Shown: positions 5,264-12,941 of the stretch, in pieces
How the letters are laid out: each line of letters begins with the position of its first letter
Numbering within the stretch: the first letter of the stretch is position 1
Assembly: GCA_046047615.1 (NCBI GenBank)
Contig: JBJOHO010000018.1
Coordinates: forward strand, 1 to 22,163
DNA length: 22,163 nucleotides
Origin: ZC4RG30 sp046047615
Lineage (GTDB): Bacteria; Pseudomonadota; Gammaproteobacteria; Steroidobacterales; Steroidobacteraceae
Direction: 5' to 3'
Translations under genes and position numbers: made by a program
The notes under the pieces: model-generated
Told to the model about the DNA's origin: nothing
What the model saw: only the letters and a program-made list of their open reading frames with translations
Database searches by the model: none

Positions 5264-7371
5264 CAGGGCACCATCCGGTCGCGGTTCTCGAGCAGGAAGT
5301 CGCGGCGCGTACCGCGGATCTGTTCCCACAGGCTGCCTGGCCAGGAATCGATCATGCGGCCACCGTCGCGGTTGATGGAACGCAGGATCGTCCGGTAGGC
5401 GTTCTGGGAGTTGCCGGAGGTGTAGAAGTCGAGCGGTATCCTGAAGATCAGGCCCTTGTCGAAGCTGCCCTCGCCGAAGACGTCGAACGGAACATCAGTG
5501 AGCGTCGCGAAGGCGCCCACGGACCAACCATTGGCAAAGCGCTTCTGGACCTCGATCGTCGCCCCGATGTCCCCGGCCATGTACCGGCCTGCATGGACTG
5601 CGACGTCGAAGTTGCGGAACGGCGTTGCCCAGTAGCCACTCACATGCGCCGTCACGACGTCCAGGTCGCGCAAACCGAAGAGCTTGTCGAACTCGCGCTG
5701 CCGGGCCCCGATCACCACCAGGCCCACACCGTAGGTCGCGTCCGACGGCGCCCAAAGCATTTCGCCACCGGCGCCCGTGTACATTTCTTCGAGGATGCCA
5801 CCGAAGGCCTGGTAGTACACATCAGTGCCGAGCTTGCCACGCTTGACGAGGCTCAACTCGTCGATGCCGCTCTTGCCCTCCTGCATGTACTCCCGCAGCA
5901 AGGTACGCACCGGCTTGAGCTTCGAGTTGCCGGACCGCTGGATGCGGTCGAAATCACTGGTGAGGGCCTGCGTCCAGGCTGCAGTGAGCATCCAGCCACC
6001 ACCGAAATCGATGTTGCCGCGCAGCTTGGCCTGCACCTGCGTCAGCAGCGGGAAATCCGGGTCGAAAAGATAGGTGCGCAGACCCAGACCGGCGCTCCAG
6101 CTGGCATGGGGCGTGTGATCGTAAGGCGAGATCCAGGTCGGCTCGGCGATCTCCATGGGGCCAGCGACCTCGATCTGCCCTGGATCTTCGAGCGGCGCAT
6201 CGGGGCGCGGCTCCGGGCGCTGCCAGGTGACCGAGTGCGTCGGCATGCCACCGGCGTCACCCGTCAGGACGACCGTACGCAGCGTGGGCGGCGCATACAG
6301 CCGCACCAGGGACAGCAGGCGGTGCACGGCGTCTGCTTCGAACTGGTAAGCGCGGTTGCTGTAGCGGATGACGAGGATGCCGTCCTCCTTCTCCTGCAGC
6401 TCCGGCACCAGCAGTCCCGAAGATTCGGCGTCGTAGATGAGCCGCACCCACCACTGCACGCCAGGTTCCGGACGCGTGTCGGCCACGAGGCTGTCGCGTC
6501 GGGCGCCGAAGCCGTTCGGCGCCTTGCGCGGCAGGCGCTGCGAGGTGTCGATCGCGGCGCTGAGCTTGGCCGCCCAGGCGTTGCCCTGCTGCCGGCTCAG
6601 CCCCAGCCTCACGCCCGGCCAGGCCTGCCACTCCAGACCGTAGCTCAAGGGCTTTGCGTCGGTGATGACGCCGAGCCGGCGTTCGCGGGCATAGCTGTCG
6701 CTGTTGTAGGCGGCCAGCAGGTCGAACTTGCCGCCGGGGAGCGTGTAGCGCGCGGACCCGAACAACCCGACCTCAGGACCGCGGTAGAACTGCTTCAGGG
6801 CGACGAGGCCACCGTTGTCGCCGCCACTGTAGTCGCGCTCGTAAAAGCGGTCCGACAGGCGGCCCAAGGGGTTGCCACCCACCGCCCTTTCCGCAAGGCG
6901 GCCCCAACCCATACCCAGCGACAGATCGAGCGGACCAAACTGTTTGTTGGCGACAAGATACTCGGCGCTCCAATTGCCCGTACCGAGGAGATCGCGGATA
7001 CCGGCCGTCACGGCCGGCAGGTAGCGGCCCTCATCCAGCAGCCGGTAGCGGAGCTCGAAGCTGCGGTCCTTGAGGTAATCGCAGAATGACGGATCCTTCG
7101 CGCAGGGCGTGTCGGGCGGCGCGATACCGAGGCGCGCCCCGAAGATGGTGTAGCGGAAACTCGCCTCCAGCCGCGGCAGGGGCTGGTAGCCGATGGCATA
7201 GATGTCGGCGACATCCTTGCGGGAATAGCTGACCGTCAGGGTGGATTCGTCGGGAGACCGCGCCGAGGGCACATCGAGGACGCCACCCACGCCAAAATCG
7301 TTGGTCTGTGCCTGCGCCAGGGGCGCGGCGAACAGCGAAACTGCCCAGAGCCGTTTCCAGTCCTCTTTCAC
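5263..7371 (-). CDS. yjbH: YjbH-family outer-membrane exopolysaccharide protein, 702 aa
   Basis: Length (702) is close to E. coli YjbH (about 700), and the sequence has the family's look: a signal peptide (about residues 1-21, ending LAQA), a mature start QTNDFGVGGVLDVPSAR, then SYSRKDVADIYAIGYQPLPRLEASFRYTIFG. Many later segments alternate hydrophobic and polar residues like beta strands, and the C-terminal part has FANGWSVGAFATLTDVPFDVFGEGSFDKG. YjbH/GfcD-type proteins are predicted outer-membrane barrels acting with YjbF/GfcB in polysaccharide export. The start is GTG at 7371: an in-frame TAA lies four codons upstream, and the signal peptide begins here. There is no clear Shine-Dalgarno sequence, and the VOC stop is only 9 bp upstream, so translation may be coupled to that gene. 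Confidence 0.88.
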   Translation of the reverse strand: MKEDWKRLWAVSLFAAPLAQAQTNDFGVGGVLDVPSARSPDESTLTVSYSRKDVADIYAIGYQPLPRLEASFRYTIFGARLGIAPPDTPCAKDPSFCDYLKDRSFELRYRLLDEGRYLPAVTAGIRDLLGTGNWSAEYLVANKQFGPLDLSLGMGWGRLAERAVGGNPLGRLSDRFYERDYSGGDNGGLVALKQFYRGPEVGLFGSARYTLPGGKFDLLAAYNSDSYARERRLGVITDAKPLSYGLEWQAWPGVRLGLSRQQGNAWAAKLSAAIDTSQRLPRKAPNGFGARRDSLVADTRPEPGVQWWVRLIYDAESSGLLVPELQEKEDGILVIRYSNRAYQFEADAVHRLLSLVRLYAPPTLRTVVLTGDAGGMPTHSVTWQRPEPRPDAPLEDPGQIEVAGPMEIAEPTWISPYDHTPHASWSAGLGLRTYLFDPDFPLLTQVQAKLRGNIDFGGGWMLTAAWTQALTSDFDRIQRSGNSKLKPVRTLLREYMQEGKSGIDELSLVKRGKLGTDVYYQAFGGILEEMYTGAGGEMLWAPSDATYGVGLVVIGARQREFDKLFGLRDLDVVTAHVSGYWATPFRNFDVAVHAGRYMAGDIGATIEVQKRFANGWSVGAFATLTDVPFDVFGEGSFDKGLIFRIPLDFYTSGNSQNAYRTILRSINRDGGRMIDSWPGSLWEQIRGTRRDFLLENRDRMVP

Positions 7372-7380
7372 GGCACTATG

Positions 7381-7830
7381 TTAACTCGCGCCCCCGGGGA
7401 GCCGCTGCGCAAGTTCGACGAAATTGCCCCAGGGGTCTGTAAAGAATGCAATGCGGCACGCGATCGCCTCGACCACTGTCGGTTCCAGCGTGATCGCGAC
7501 ACCCAGTGCGCGCAGCTGCTGCACCGTCGCCTCCACGTCATCGACGTGGAAGCAGACATGGTGGAAGCCGCGGTATTTCAGGCTGTCGACGATGTCCGTC
7601 CAGGGACGGACCTCGACCGGCGGTACCGCGCCGCCACCGAACAGCTCCAGGCAGAAGGCGTCGTTGCCGGGCAGTGCGAGGAATGCCAGTTGCAGGTCGC
7701 CGAACGGCCACTCTGCGACCACATGCATGCCAAGCCGCGTCGTGTACCACTCGATGGCAGCCGCGTAGTCCGGGACGCGCAGCGCCACATGGTGCACACG
7801 CCAGTCAGCAAAAGTACCGTGGTTGTTCAT
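7381..7830 (-). CDS. VOC-family (glyoxalase/dioxygenase fold) metalloprotein, 149 aa
   Basis: Two beta-alpha-beta-beta-beta modules of the vicinal oxygen chelate fold are visible. The first starts VHHVALRVPD and ends CLELFGG; the second starts FHHVCFHVDD and ends in DPWGNFVELAQ. The expected metal ligands are present: a His at 13/14, Glu62, a His at 90/91 and Glu139. The DPxGNxxEL motif near the C-terminus is characteristic of the glyoxalase/extradiol-dioxygenase superfamily. The reaction cannot be assigned; isomerase, lyase and resistance functions all use this fold. The ATG at 7830 is chosen over upstream in-frame codons because GGAGGGGG lies immediately before it and the fold begins within the first 15 residues. 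It lies 28 bp after the SDR gene and 9 bp before yjbH, all leftward, so the three could share a transcript. Confidence 0.88.
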   Translation of the reverse strand: MNNHGTFADWRVHHVALRVPDYAAAIEWYTTRLGMHVVAEWPFGDLQLAFLALPGNDAFCLELFGGGAVPPVEVRPWTDIVDSLKYRGFHHVCFHVDDVEATVQQLRALGVAITLEPTVVEAIACRIAFFTDPWGNFVELAQRLPGGAS

Positions 7831-7858
7831 GCCCCCTCCGCCAAACCAGTGTTGCGCG

Positions 7859-8611
7859 CTACTGCGCCATGTAGCCGCCGTCGATCGGGTAGTACGAACC
7901 CGTGATGAACGAGGCCTCGCTGCTCGACAGCCAGGTGACCAGCGCAGCAACTTCTTCCATCTTGCCGAAACGGCGCAGGGCATGCCGGTTGGTGAGCATG
8001 GTCTGCACATCGGGCGGCAGGTTGTCGAGCCAACTGGTGTTGATGAAGGTCGGACCGACGGCATTGATGCGCACGCCCTGCGGACCGTACTCCAGCGCCA
8101 TGGTCTTGCTCAGCCCCACGACACCGTGCTTGGCAGCCGTGTAGCCGGCCGTGGTCTCGAAACCGACATTGCCGAGGATGGAGGAAATGTTGACGATGCT
8201 GCCGCCGCCATTGGGCAGCATCGCGTTGACCTGGGCACGGACGCCGAAGAACACGCCGGTCAGGTTGATGTCGATGACCTCCTGCCACTGCGCGTCCGTG
8301 AGCGTGGCACCCGGCGCCATCACGCCACTGATGCCGGCATTGTTGCAGGCCACGTCCAGCCGGCCGAAAGCCGCCACCGTGGCGTCGATCACACGGGCAT
8401 GGTCGGCGGAGCGCCGGACGTCGGTCTGCACGAAAAGCGCCTTGCCCCCCGCGGCTTCGATCTGCGCCGTGGTGGCACGGCCCTTGGCCTCGTTGATCTC
8501 GGCCACCACCACCCGGGCGCCCTCTTCGGCGTAGCGCAATGCGATGGCGCGGCCAATGCCCTCACCCGCACCAGTGACCAGCGCGACCTTGTCCTGCAGC
8601 AGCAGTTTCAT
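7859..8611 (-). CDS. Short-chain dehydrogenase/reductase (classical SDR), 250 aa
   Basis: This is a complete classical SDR. The cofactor motif TGAGEGIG is at residues 13-20, NNAG at 90-93, the active-site Asn at 116, and the catalytic Ser144-Tyr157-Lys161 set (S-x12-Y-x3-K) is intact. The C-terminus has the usual SSSEASFITGSYYPIDGG segment. The end of the second beta strand reads VVVAEIN, and the acidic residue there favours NAD(H) over NADP(H). The natural substrate cannot be read from sequence. The ATG at 8611 is chosen because GGGGGACGAGGGA precedes it and the protein begins with the standard MKLLLQDKVALVTG; the frame is open to 8662 without support. The partner VOC gene 28 bp downstream suggests a two-step oxidation or isomerisation unit, which is inference. 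Confidence 0.93.
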   Translation of the reverse strand: MKLLLQDKVALVTGAGEGIGRAIALRYAEEGARVVVAEINEAKGRATTAQIEAAGGKALFVQTDVRRSADHARVIDATVAAFGRLDVACNNAGISGVMAPGATLTDAQWQEVIDINLTGVFFGVRAQVNAMLPNGGGSIVNISSILGNVGFETTAGYTAAKHGVVGLSKTMALEYGPQGVRINAVGPTFINTSWLDNLPPDVQTMLTNRHALRRFGKMEEVAALVTWLSSSEASFITGSYYPIDGGYMAQ

Positions 8612-8677
8612 TCCCTCGTCCCCCGTCTTTTCGATGTTGTTGGGCGCGTCCGACGCTAGCACTTCACCACGGCAACG

Positions 8678-10579
8678 TCACGGCGGCGGGTGCTGGGCAG
8701 CGGCGATGCGCTGCCACGTCTGGGCATTGCCGCCAGCGGGCTGTGTCGAGAGGCTGTCACCCGTCACGGTGAAACTGGTCGCCACGCCAGCCGTCGCCGA
8801 CAAGCCCCCACTGCCGTTGGTATCGACGGCGTTGAGCCCGCTGGCCACGCTGCAACCGCTGCCCAGGTTGACCGTATAGCTGCCGCTGGCAGCAGTCGTG
8901 ACCGCGCCGGACAGGCAACCGTCTTCGATGCCCGCCTGCAAGGCAGGCTGGTTCTTCATCGCCTGGCTGTGCGCCGCGAACAGGGTGTTGTCGCTGCCGT
9001 AGAGCACGAAGCCGAGCTGGTCCTGGGTCCAGCCGCCCAACAGCTGGCCCGTGCCAAGGGCCACCGGGGCCAGCACGACGCTGGTGCTGCCGGCCGGCAG
9101 GACCAGCGTGCCGGCGAGGCTGCCGTCCGCTGACCGCTGCAGCGTGCCGCTGGCCAGCACGGCGTTGCCGGCCATCCCGCACTTGTCGTTGGTATCGACG
9201 ACCGCGTTGATGATCCGGAACTGGCCGCTCGCGGCGTCCCAGTCATACACGCCGTATTCGACGCCGTTGCCATTGGTGCTGCCGGTGCCGCTGTTGCAGG
9301 CCTGCGCGCTCTCGCGATGCAGCCCGGCCACATAGGTGCCGCCGGCGGAAAAAGCGATGAAGCCCCGCAGCGCCGTGCCGCCCTCGCTGATCCGGTAGAG
9401 GCCCTGAAGCGGTGACGCGGGAACACCTGCCACGCAGCGCAGCTCCACGTCGGTGACGTCCGCGGCGACCACGAGGCCCCGCGCCCCGCCCAAGGTGCAG
9501 GTCTGGCCTGCGGGTTGCTGCTTGATCGAGACACCGAAGAAAGAAGGCGACGTCAGGGTGCCGGGGAACGTGAACCGGGAAGCACCGGCTTCCACGGCGA
9601 GGTCATTGCCCAGGTTGTTCTGCAGCACCAACCCCGCGGCCAGGCCACCCGCCGGTGCGGCAATGGTGCCGCCCAGACGGTAGGTGTCGGTCGCGCAGGC
9701 GACCTGCACGTTGCTGACGCTGGCCGCCCCGATATAGCCGCTGCCGGAGGACACCGTGCAGGTCTGGCGGGGTGACGTGGGCTGGGTGCCGATGGACACC
9801 AGCCAGCTGTTGCCGGTGGACAGCGCCTTGGCGAAGGCGAAACTGGTGGCCCCTGCCGCCAGCGCGCTGGTGGACTCGACCACGACGCCATTCTGGCTCA
9901 GGCGCAGCACGAGACCGGCCGAGCTCAGCCCGGTGATGCCACCGCCCACGGTGGCCGTGCTGGTCGAGGCGGCGCAGGTCACGCGCACGCCGGTCACCGG
10001 AGCCGACGCGTAGTCGAAACCGTTCTCGACCCAGCAGGTCTGGCCCGTGGGCTGGGTTTGCACGGTGACGTTGTAGGCATTGAACGACGTGACGCCGGTG
10101 GCGAACTGGAACGGCCCGTCCTGAGTCAGCGTGAGATCGTCGGCGCTGTTGTTGCGCAGCACGACGGTGCCGGAGAGCCCGGACAGGGTACCGGCCACGG
10201 TGTACTTGTCGACGGCGCAGGTGACCGTGACGTTGGTGACGTTGGCCAGCGCGCTGCCCGCCGAGTTGCCCACGATGCAGGTCTGGCCGGTCGGCTGGGT
10301 CTGGATCGTGACCTGGTAGGTGGTGCCACTGGCCACCGTGTTGGTGAAGGCGAAGCTGCCGTTGGCGTTGACCGACAGTGCCGTCCCACCGTTGAGCTGC
10401 AGCGCGATGGTGCCGGACAGTCCCGTGATGCTGCCGCCCACCGTGTAGGTCGTGCCGGACGTGCCGCCATCACTGCCTCCTGTCGAGGCGTCTTCACCCC
10501 CACCACCACAACCGGCAAGGGACAGCGCAGCGCCCAAGGCAAGCGCCAGCGCAGAAAGGGGGGAGGATTTCAGGTTCAC
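8678..10579 (-). CDS. Repeat-containing envelope lipoprotein, 633 aa
   Basis: A lipoprotein signal with lipobox LAGC (Cys24) is followed by a Gly/Ser/Thr-rich tether (25-44). Four diverged repeats of about 80 residues follow (roughly 45-122, 126-203, 209-297 and 299-383). Each begins with a VGGxITGLSG-like strand, contains a TQPTGQTC motif and ends with a second cysteine in VxVTCA. The paired cysteines probably form one disulfide per repeat after export. A C-terminal domain (about 386-633) starts PLQGLYRISEGGTALRGFIAF and has two further likely disulfide-forming cysteine pairs; I do not recognise its family. The GTG at 10579 is preferred because GGAG lies 9 bases upstream and the signal peptide starts there; a 25-residue extension to 10654 looks non-coding. 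The protein is probably surface-exposed or periplasmic, with a binding or adhesive role only guessed. It is transcribed divergently from the collagen-stalk lipoprotein. Confidence 0.82.
   Translation of the reverse strand: MNLKSSPLSALALALGAALSLAGCGGGGEDASTGGSDGGTSGTTYTVGGSITGLSGTIALQLNGGTALSVNANGSFAFTNTVASGTTYQVTIQTQPTGQTCIVGNSAGSALANVTNVTVTCAVDKYTVAGTLSGLSGTVVLRNNSADDLTLTQDGPFQFATGVTSFNAYNVTVQTQPTGQTCWVENGFDYASAPVTGVRVTCAASTSTATVGGGITGLSSAGLVLRLSQNGVVVESTSALAAGATSFAFAKALSTGNSWLVSIGTQPTSPRQTCTVSSGSGYIGAASVSNVQVACATDTYRLGGTIAAPAGGLAAGLVLQNNLGNDLAVEAGASRFTFPGTLTSPSFFGVSIKQQPAGQTCTLGGARGLVVAADVTDVELRCVAGVPASPLQGLYRISEGGTALRGFIAFSAGGTYVAGLHRESAQACNSGTGSTNGNGVEYGVYDWDAASGQFRIINAVVDTNDKCGMAGNAVLASGTLQRSADGSLAGTLVLPAGSTSVVLAPVALGTGQLLGGWTQDQLGFVLYGSDNTLFAAHSQAMKNQPALQAGIEDGCLSGAVTTAASGSYTVNLGSGCSVASGLNAVDTNGSGGLSATAGVATSFTVTGDSLSTQPAGGNAQTWQRIAAAQHPPP
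9431..10447 (-). repeat. Four tandem ~80-residue coding repeats
   Basis: Diverged repeats lie at about 10214-10447, 9971-10204, 9689-9955 and 9431-9685, read on the minus strand. The shared features are a GLSG-type opening, a QPTGQTC or QPAGQTC motif two thirds along and a closing valine-rich strand ending in Cys. They are protein-level repeats and have lost most nucleotide identity, so they are old duplications. Confidence 0.8.
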
Positions 10580-10600
10580 AGCAGGAGGCTCCAGACACGG

Positions 10601-10628
10601 GCCGGGAAAGTGCCCGGCGAGGATAGCA
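10601..10628 (-). promoter_or_regulatory. Extended -10 promoter and overlapping hairpin upstream of the repeat lipoprotein
   Basis: On the minus strand TGC-TATCCT (10628-10620) matches an extended -10 element; no good -35 box is seen. Immediately downstream, GCCGGG-AAAGTG-CCCGGC (10601-10618) is a perfect 6-bp inverted repeat spanning the expected start point, so it could be an operator or a leader hairpin. The leader to the GTG at 10579 would be about 35 nt. Confidence 0.35.
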
Positions 10629-10719
10629 AAACGTGCCGACGGCGTTTTCACCACGGTGTCATCGGTCCGTCATCCGGGCGTCCAAGAATCAGCAGATTCG
10701 CCAACCACGGAGAACGCAC

Positions 10720-12462
10720 ATGACTCACGCGCTGCGCACGGCGGCAGGGGCCGCGATCATCAGCCTCAGCCTGGCTTTGGCCGGATGCATGGAGGACGGC
10801 AAGGACGGCGCCACGGGCCCGCAGGGTCCTGCCGGTGCCACGGGCGCGACCGGTGCTACGGGTGCCACGGGCGCGACCGGTGCAGCGGGCGCGCAAGGTC
10901 CTGCGGGTGCCTCCGGCTCGGGCGAGGTGGTGCTGGACCTCAGCGTCATCGGCCGTTACCAGTCCGGCATCTACAACGCCGGCGGCGCTGAAATCGTCGC
11001 TTACGATGCCGCCAGCAAGCGCGCCTTCGTTGTCAACGCGAGCGCTGTGACCGTCGACGTGCTGAACCTCGCCAACCCTGCCAATCCGGTCCTGCTGGGC
11101 ACGATCAACGCGAGCGCCGAAGGCGGCAGCGCCAACAGCGTGGCTGTGCGCAACGGCGTGGTCGCGGTGGCGATCGAGGCCACCGTCAAGACCGATCCGG
11201 GCAAGGTGGTTTTCTACAACGCCGACACGCTGGTGAAAATCAGCAGCGTGGCCGTGGGTGCCCTGCCCGACATGCTGACGTTCACGCCGGATGGCAAGGC
11301 CGTGCTGGTGGCGAACGAGGGCGAGGCCAACGTGGGCTACACGGTGGATCCGGAAGGGTCGGTCAGCGTGATCGACGTCAGGAACGGGTTCCTTGCACCG
11401 ACTGTGGCGACGGCCAGCTTCACCGCGTACAACGGCCAGGAGGCTGCGTTGCGCGCCGCCGGTGTGCGCATCTACGGGCCCGGCGCCACGGCAGCGCAGG
11501 ATCTGGAACCGGAATACATTGCCGTGGCCGCCGACAGCCTGTCGGCACGCGTGACCTTGCAGGAAGCCAACGCAATCGCCGTGCTCGACCTCAGCAACCT
11601 GGCGGCCCCGGGCTTCACGCGGATCCTGCCGCTGGGCCTGAAGGACCACAACCTGCTGGGCAACGAGTTCGACCCGAGCGACCGCGATCCGCAGGGCGCG
11701 CCGCTGGCGCGCATCCGCAACTGGCCGGTGCGGGGCATGTACCAGCCCGACGCCATCGCCGCCTACCAGTTCAATGGCCAGACCTACTACGTGACGGCCA
11801 ACGAGGGTGACGACCGCGACGACTTCCTGCCGGGCGGCGAGACCGCGCGCGTGTCGACGCTGCTGCTGGATGCCACGCGCTTCCCCGACGCACTGAGCTT
11901 GCAGCTGCCCGAGAACCTGGGTCGCCTGACGGTCTCCCGGGCCACCGGCGATACGGACGGCGACGGCGATTTCGACCAGCTCCACGTGCTCGGTGGCCGC
12001 TCGTTCTCGATCTGGGACGGCAACGGCAAGCAGCTCTTCGACAGCGGCTCGGACTTCGAGCGCATCACGGCGCAGCGTTTCCCGGCCAACTTCAACGCCG
12101 GCCACACCACCAACGCCGCCGAAGACCGCAGCGACAACAAGGGACCGGAGCCCGAGGGCGTGGTGATCGGGCAGATCGACGGCCGCAATTTCGCGTTCAT
12201 CGGCCTGGAGCGCATCGGCGGCATCATGGTGTATGACGTCACCAACCCGCAGAACCCGCGGTTCGTGCACTACATCAACCCGCGCGACTTCAGCCGGGCC
12301 CCGGGCGCCACGGAGCTGGCGCTCATCGGTGATCTGGGCCCCGAGGGCCTGGCCTTCATCGCCGCCGCGGACAGCCCGAACGGCAAGCCGCTGCTGCTGG
12401 TCGGCAACGAAGTCAGCGGTACCACGGCCATCCTGCAGATCGACGCGATCCGCCTGCCCTGA
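10720..12462 (+). CDS. Choice-of-anchor I family lipoprotein with collagen-like stalk, 580 aa
   Basis: A lipoprotein signal ends in lipobox LAGC (Cys23). Residues 27-68 are fourteen Gly-X-Y triplets (GKD, GAT, GPQ, GPA, repeated GAT, and so on), a collagen-like stalk. The rest is a large domain of the choice-of-anchor I type, related to proteins often labelled alkaline-phosphatase-like. It has repeated blade-like strands such as GGAEIVAYDAASKRAFVVN, PDMLTFTPDGKAVLVANEGE, YVTANEGDDRDD and GPEGLAFIAA, and a DxDxDG calcium loop (DTDGDGDFD). That suggests a beta-propeller, and catalysis is unproven. The ATG at 10720 has GGAGAA just upstream and opens the signal peptide directly; the frame is open to 10633 without support. 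The combination predicts a trimerising, outer-membrane-tethered stalked protein. It is divergent from another lipoprotein gene and followed by a strong hairpin. Confidence 0.88.
   Translation: MTHALRTAAGAAIISLSLALAGCMEDGKDGATGPQGPAGATGATGATGATGATGAAGAQGPAGASGSGEVVLDLSVIGRYQSGIYNAGGAEIVAYDAASKRAFVVNASAVTVDVLNLANPANPVLLGTINASAEGGSANSVAVRNGVVAVAIEATVKTDPGKVVFYNADTLVKISSVAVGALPDMLTFTPDGKAVLVANEGEANVGYTVDPEGSVSVIDVRNGFLAPTVATASFTAYNGQEAALRAAGVRIYGPGATAAQDLEPEYIAVAADSLSARVTLQEANAIAVLDLSNLAAPGFTRILPLGLKDHNLLGNEFDPSDRDPQGAPLARIRNWPVRGMYQPDAIAAYQFNGQTYYVTANEGDDRDDFLPGGETARVSTLLLDATRFPDALSLQLPENLGRLTVSRATGDTDGDGDFDQLHVLGGRSFSIWDGNGKQLFDSGSDFERITAQRFPANFNAGHTTNAAEDRSDNKGPEPEGVVIGQIDGRNFAFIGLERIGGIMVYDVTNPQNPRFVHYINPRDFSRAPGATELALIGDLGPEGLAFIAAADSPNGKPLLLVGNEVSGTTAILQIDAIRLP
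10798..10923 (+). repeat. Collagen-like Gly-X-Y coding repeat
   Basis: Fourteen consecutive codon triplets each beginning with glycine; the middle is a near-exact 9-base repeat encoding Gly-Ala-Thr. Use of Pro at X positions is sparse and Thr at Y is frequent, as in known bacterial collagen-like proteins. Confidence 0.9.
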
Positions 12463-12474
12463 TGTCCGGGTGGT

Positions 12475-12504
12475 CCGGCAGGCGGCGCCGTCGCCGCTTG
12501 CCGG
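12475..12504 (+). terminator. Strong hairpin after the choice-of-anchor I gene
   Basis: A 13-bp stem, CCGGCAGGCGGCG (12475-12487) against 12492-12504, has a single G-U pair and a CCGT tetraloop, starting 12 bases after the stop at 12462. There is no T-run, so it may act as a Rho-independent-like or RNA-stabilising hairpin. It separates the lipoprotein gene from dgkA. Confidence 0.6.
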
Positions 12505-12559
12505 GCACACCGGCAGACCCATAATCCGGCCTCGGCTCCCACATCAAGGCCAGGCCATC

Positions 12560-12913
12560 ATGACCGCGTTCAAAGGCCAAGGATTTTTCCGCCGCCTCGC
12601 CTGCGCCGTGCAGGGCCTGGCCCACGCCCTGCGCCAAGAGCGCAGCCTGCAGACACAGGCAGTGGCCGCCGGCGCCGTGCTGGTCGCCCTGGTGGTGGAA
12701 CGCCCCCCTGCCCTCTGGTGGGCCATCGCCCTGCTGGCCATCGGTGGCGTCATCGCCGCGGAACTCCTGAACTCGGCCATCGAGGCCTTGGCAGACCACC
12801 TCCACCCGCAGCACCACCCGGCCATCCGCATCGTCAAGGATGTGGCCGCCGCCGCCGTGACCATCGCAAGTGTGGTGGCTGCCGGCGTGGCCATCGCCTT
12901 CCTGCTGCGTTGA
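12560..12913 (+). CDS. dgkA: Diacylglycerol kinase (DgkA family), 117 aa
   Basis: This small inner-membrane kinase phosphorylates diacylglycerol released during osmoregulated-glucan and lipid turnover, returning it as phosphatidic acid. The sequence has the DgkA plan: an amphipathic N-terminus with RRLACAVQGLAHALRQERS, three hydrophobic helices (about 37-52, 54-71 and 96-115), and the signature AELLNSAIEALAD followed by IVKDVAAAAV. These correspond to the conserved ExxNSAIEAxxD and KDxxSAAV motifs; here the second reads KDVAAAAV, with Ala in place of Ser. Length matches the family (about 120). The start at 12560 begins directly at the family N-terminus, with AGG-rich sequence upstream; the longer open frame is an overlap with the preceding gene. 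It seems to be its own unit, 98 bp after the lipoprotein gene and 124 bp before the RND adaptor. Confidence 0.95.
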   Translation: MTAFKGQGFFRRLACAVQGLAHALRQERSLQTQAVAAGAVLVALVVERPPALWWAIALLAIGGVIAAELLNSAIEALADHLHPQHHPAIRIVKDVAAAAVTIASVVAAGVAIAFLLR

Positions 12914-12941
12914 GAGGCCACGTGCACCCGCAACGCCCTGT

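Noticed and set aside
5194..7089. 631-codon open frame on the plus strand across yjbH
   Set aside because: It is antisense to a well-supported YjbH homologue; the translation is rich in Arg/His/Gln/Val with no recognisable motif, typical of a GC-rich shadow frame.
8612..8677. Possible terminator between the repeat lipoprotein gene and the SDR gene
   Set aside because: Only a GCGT/ACGC 4-bp stem was seen, too weak to call.
10798..10923. Short tandem repeat resembling a repeat array
   Set aside because: It is the coding sequence of Gly-X-Y triplets, has no spacers and is not a CRISPR array.
10648..12522. 624-codon open frame on the minus strand across the choice-of-anchor I gene
   Set aside because: Antisense shadow; the plus-strand protein has a lipoprotein signal, a ribosome site and family motifs, while this translation has none.
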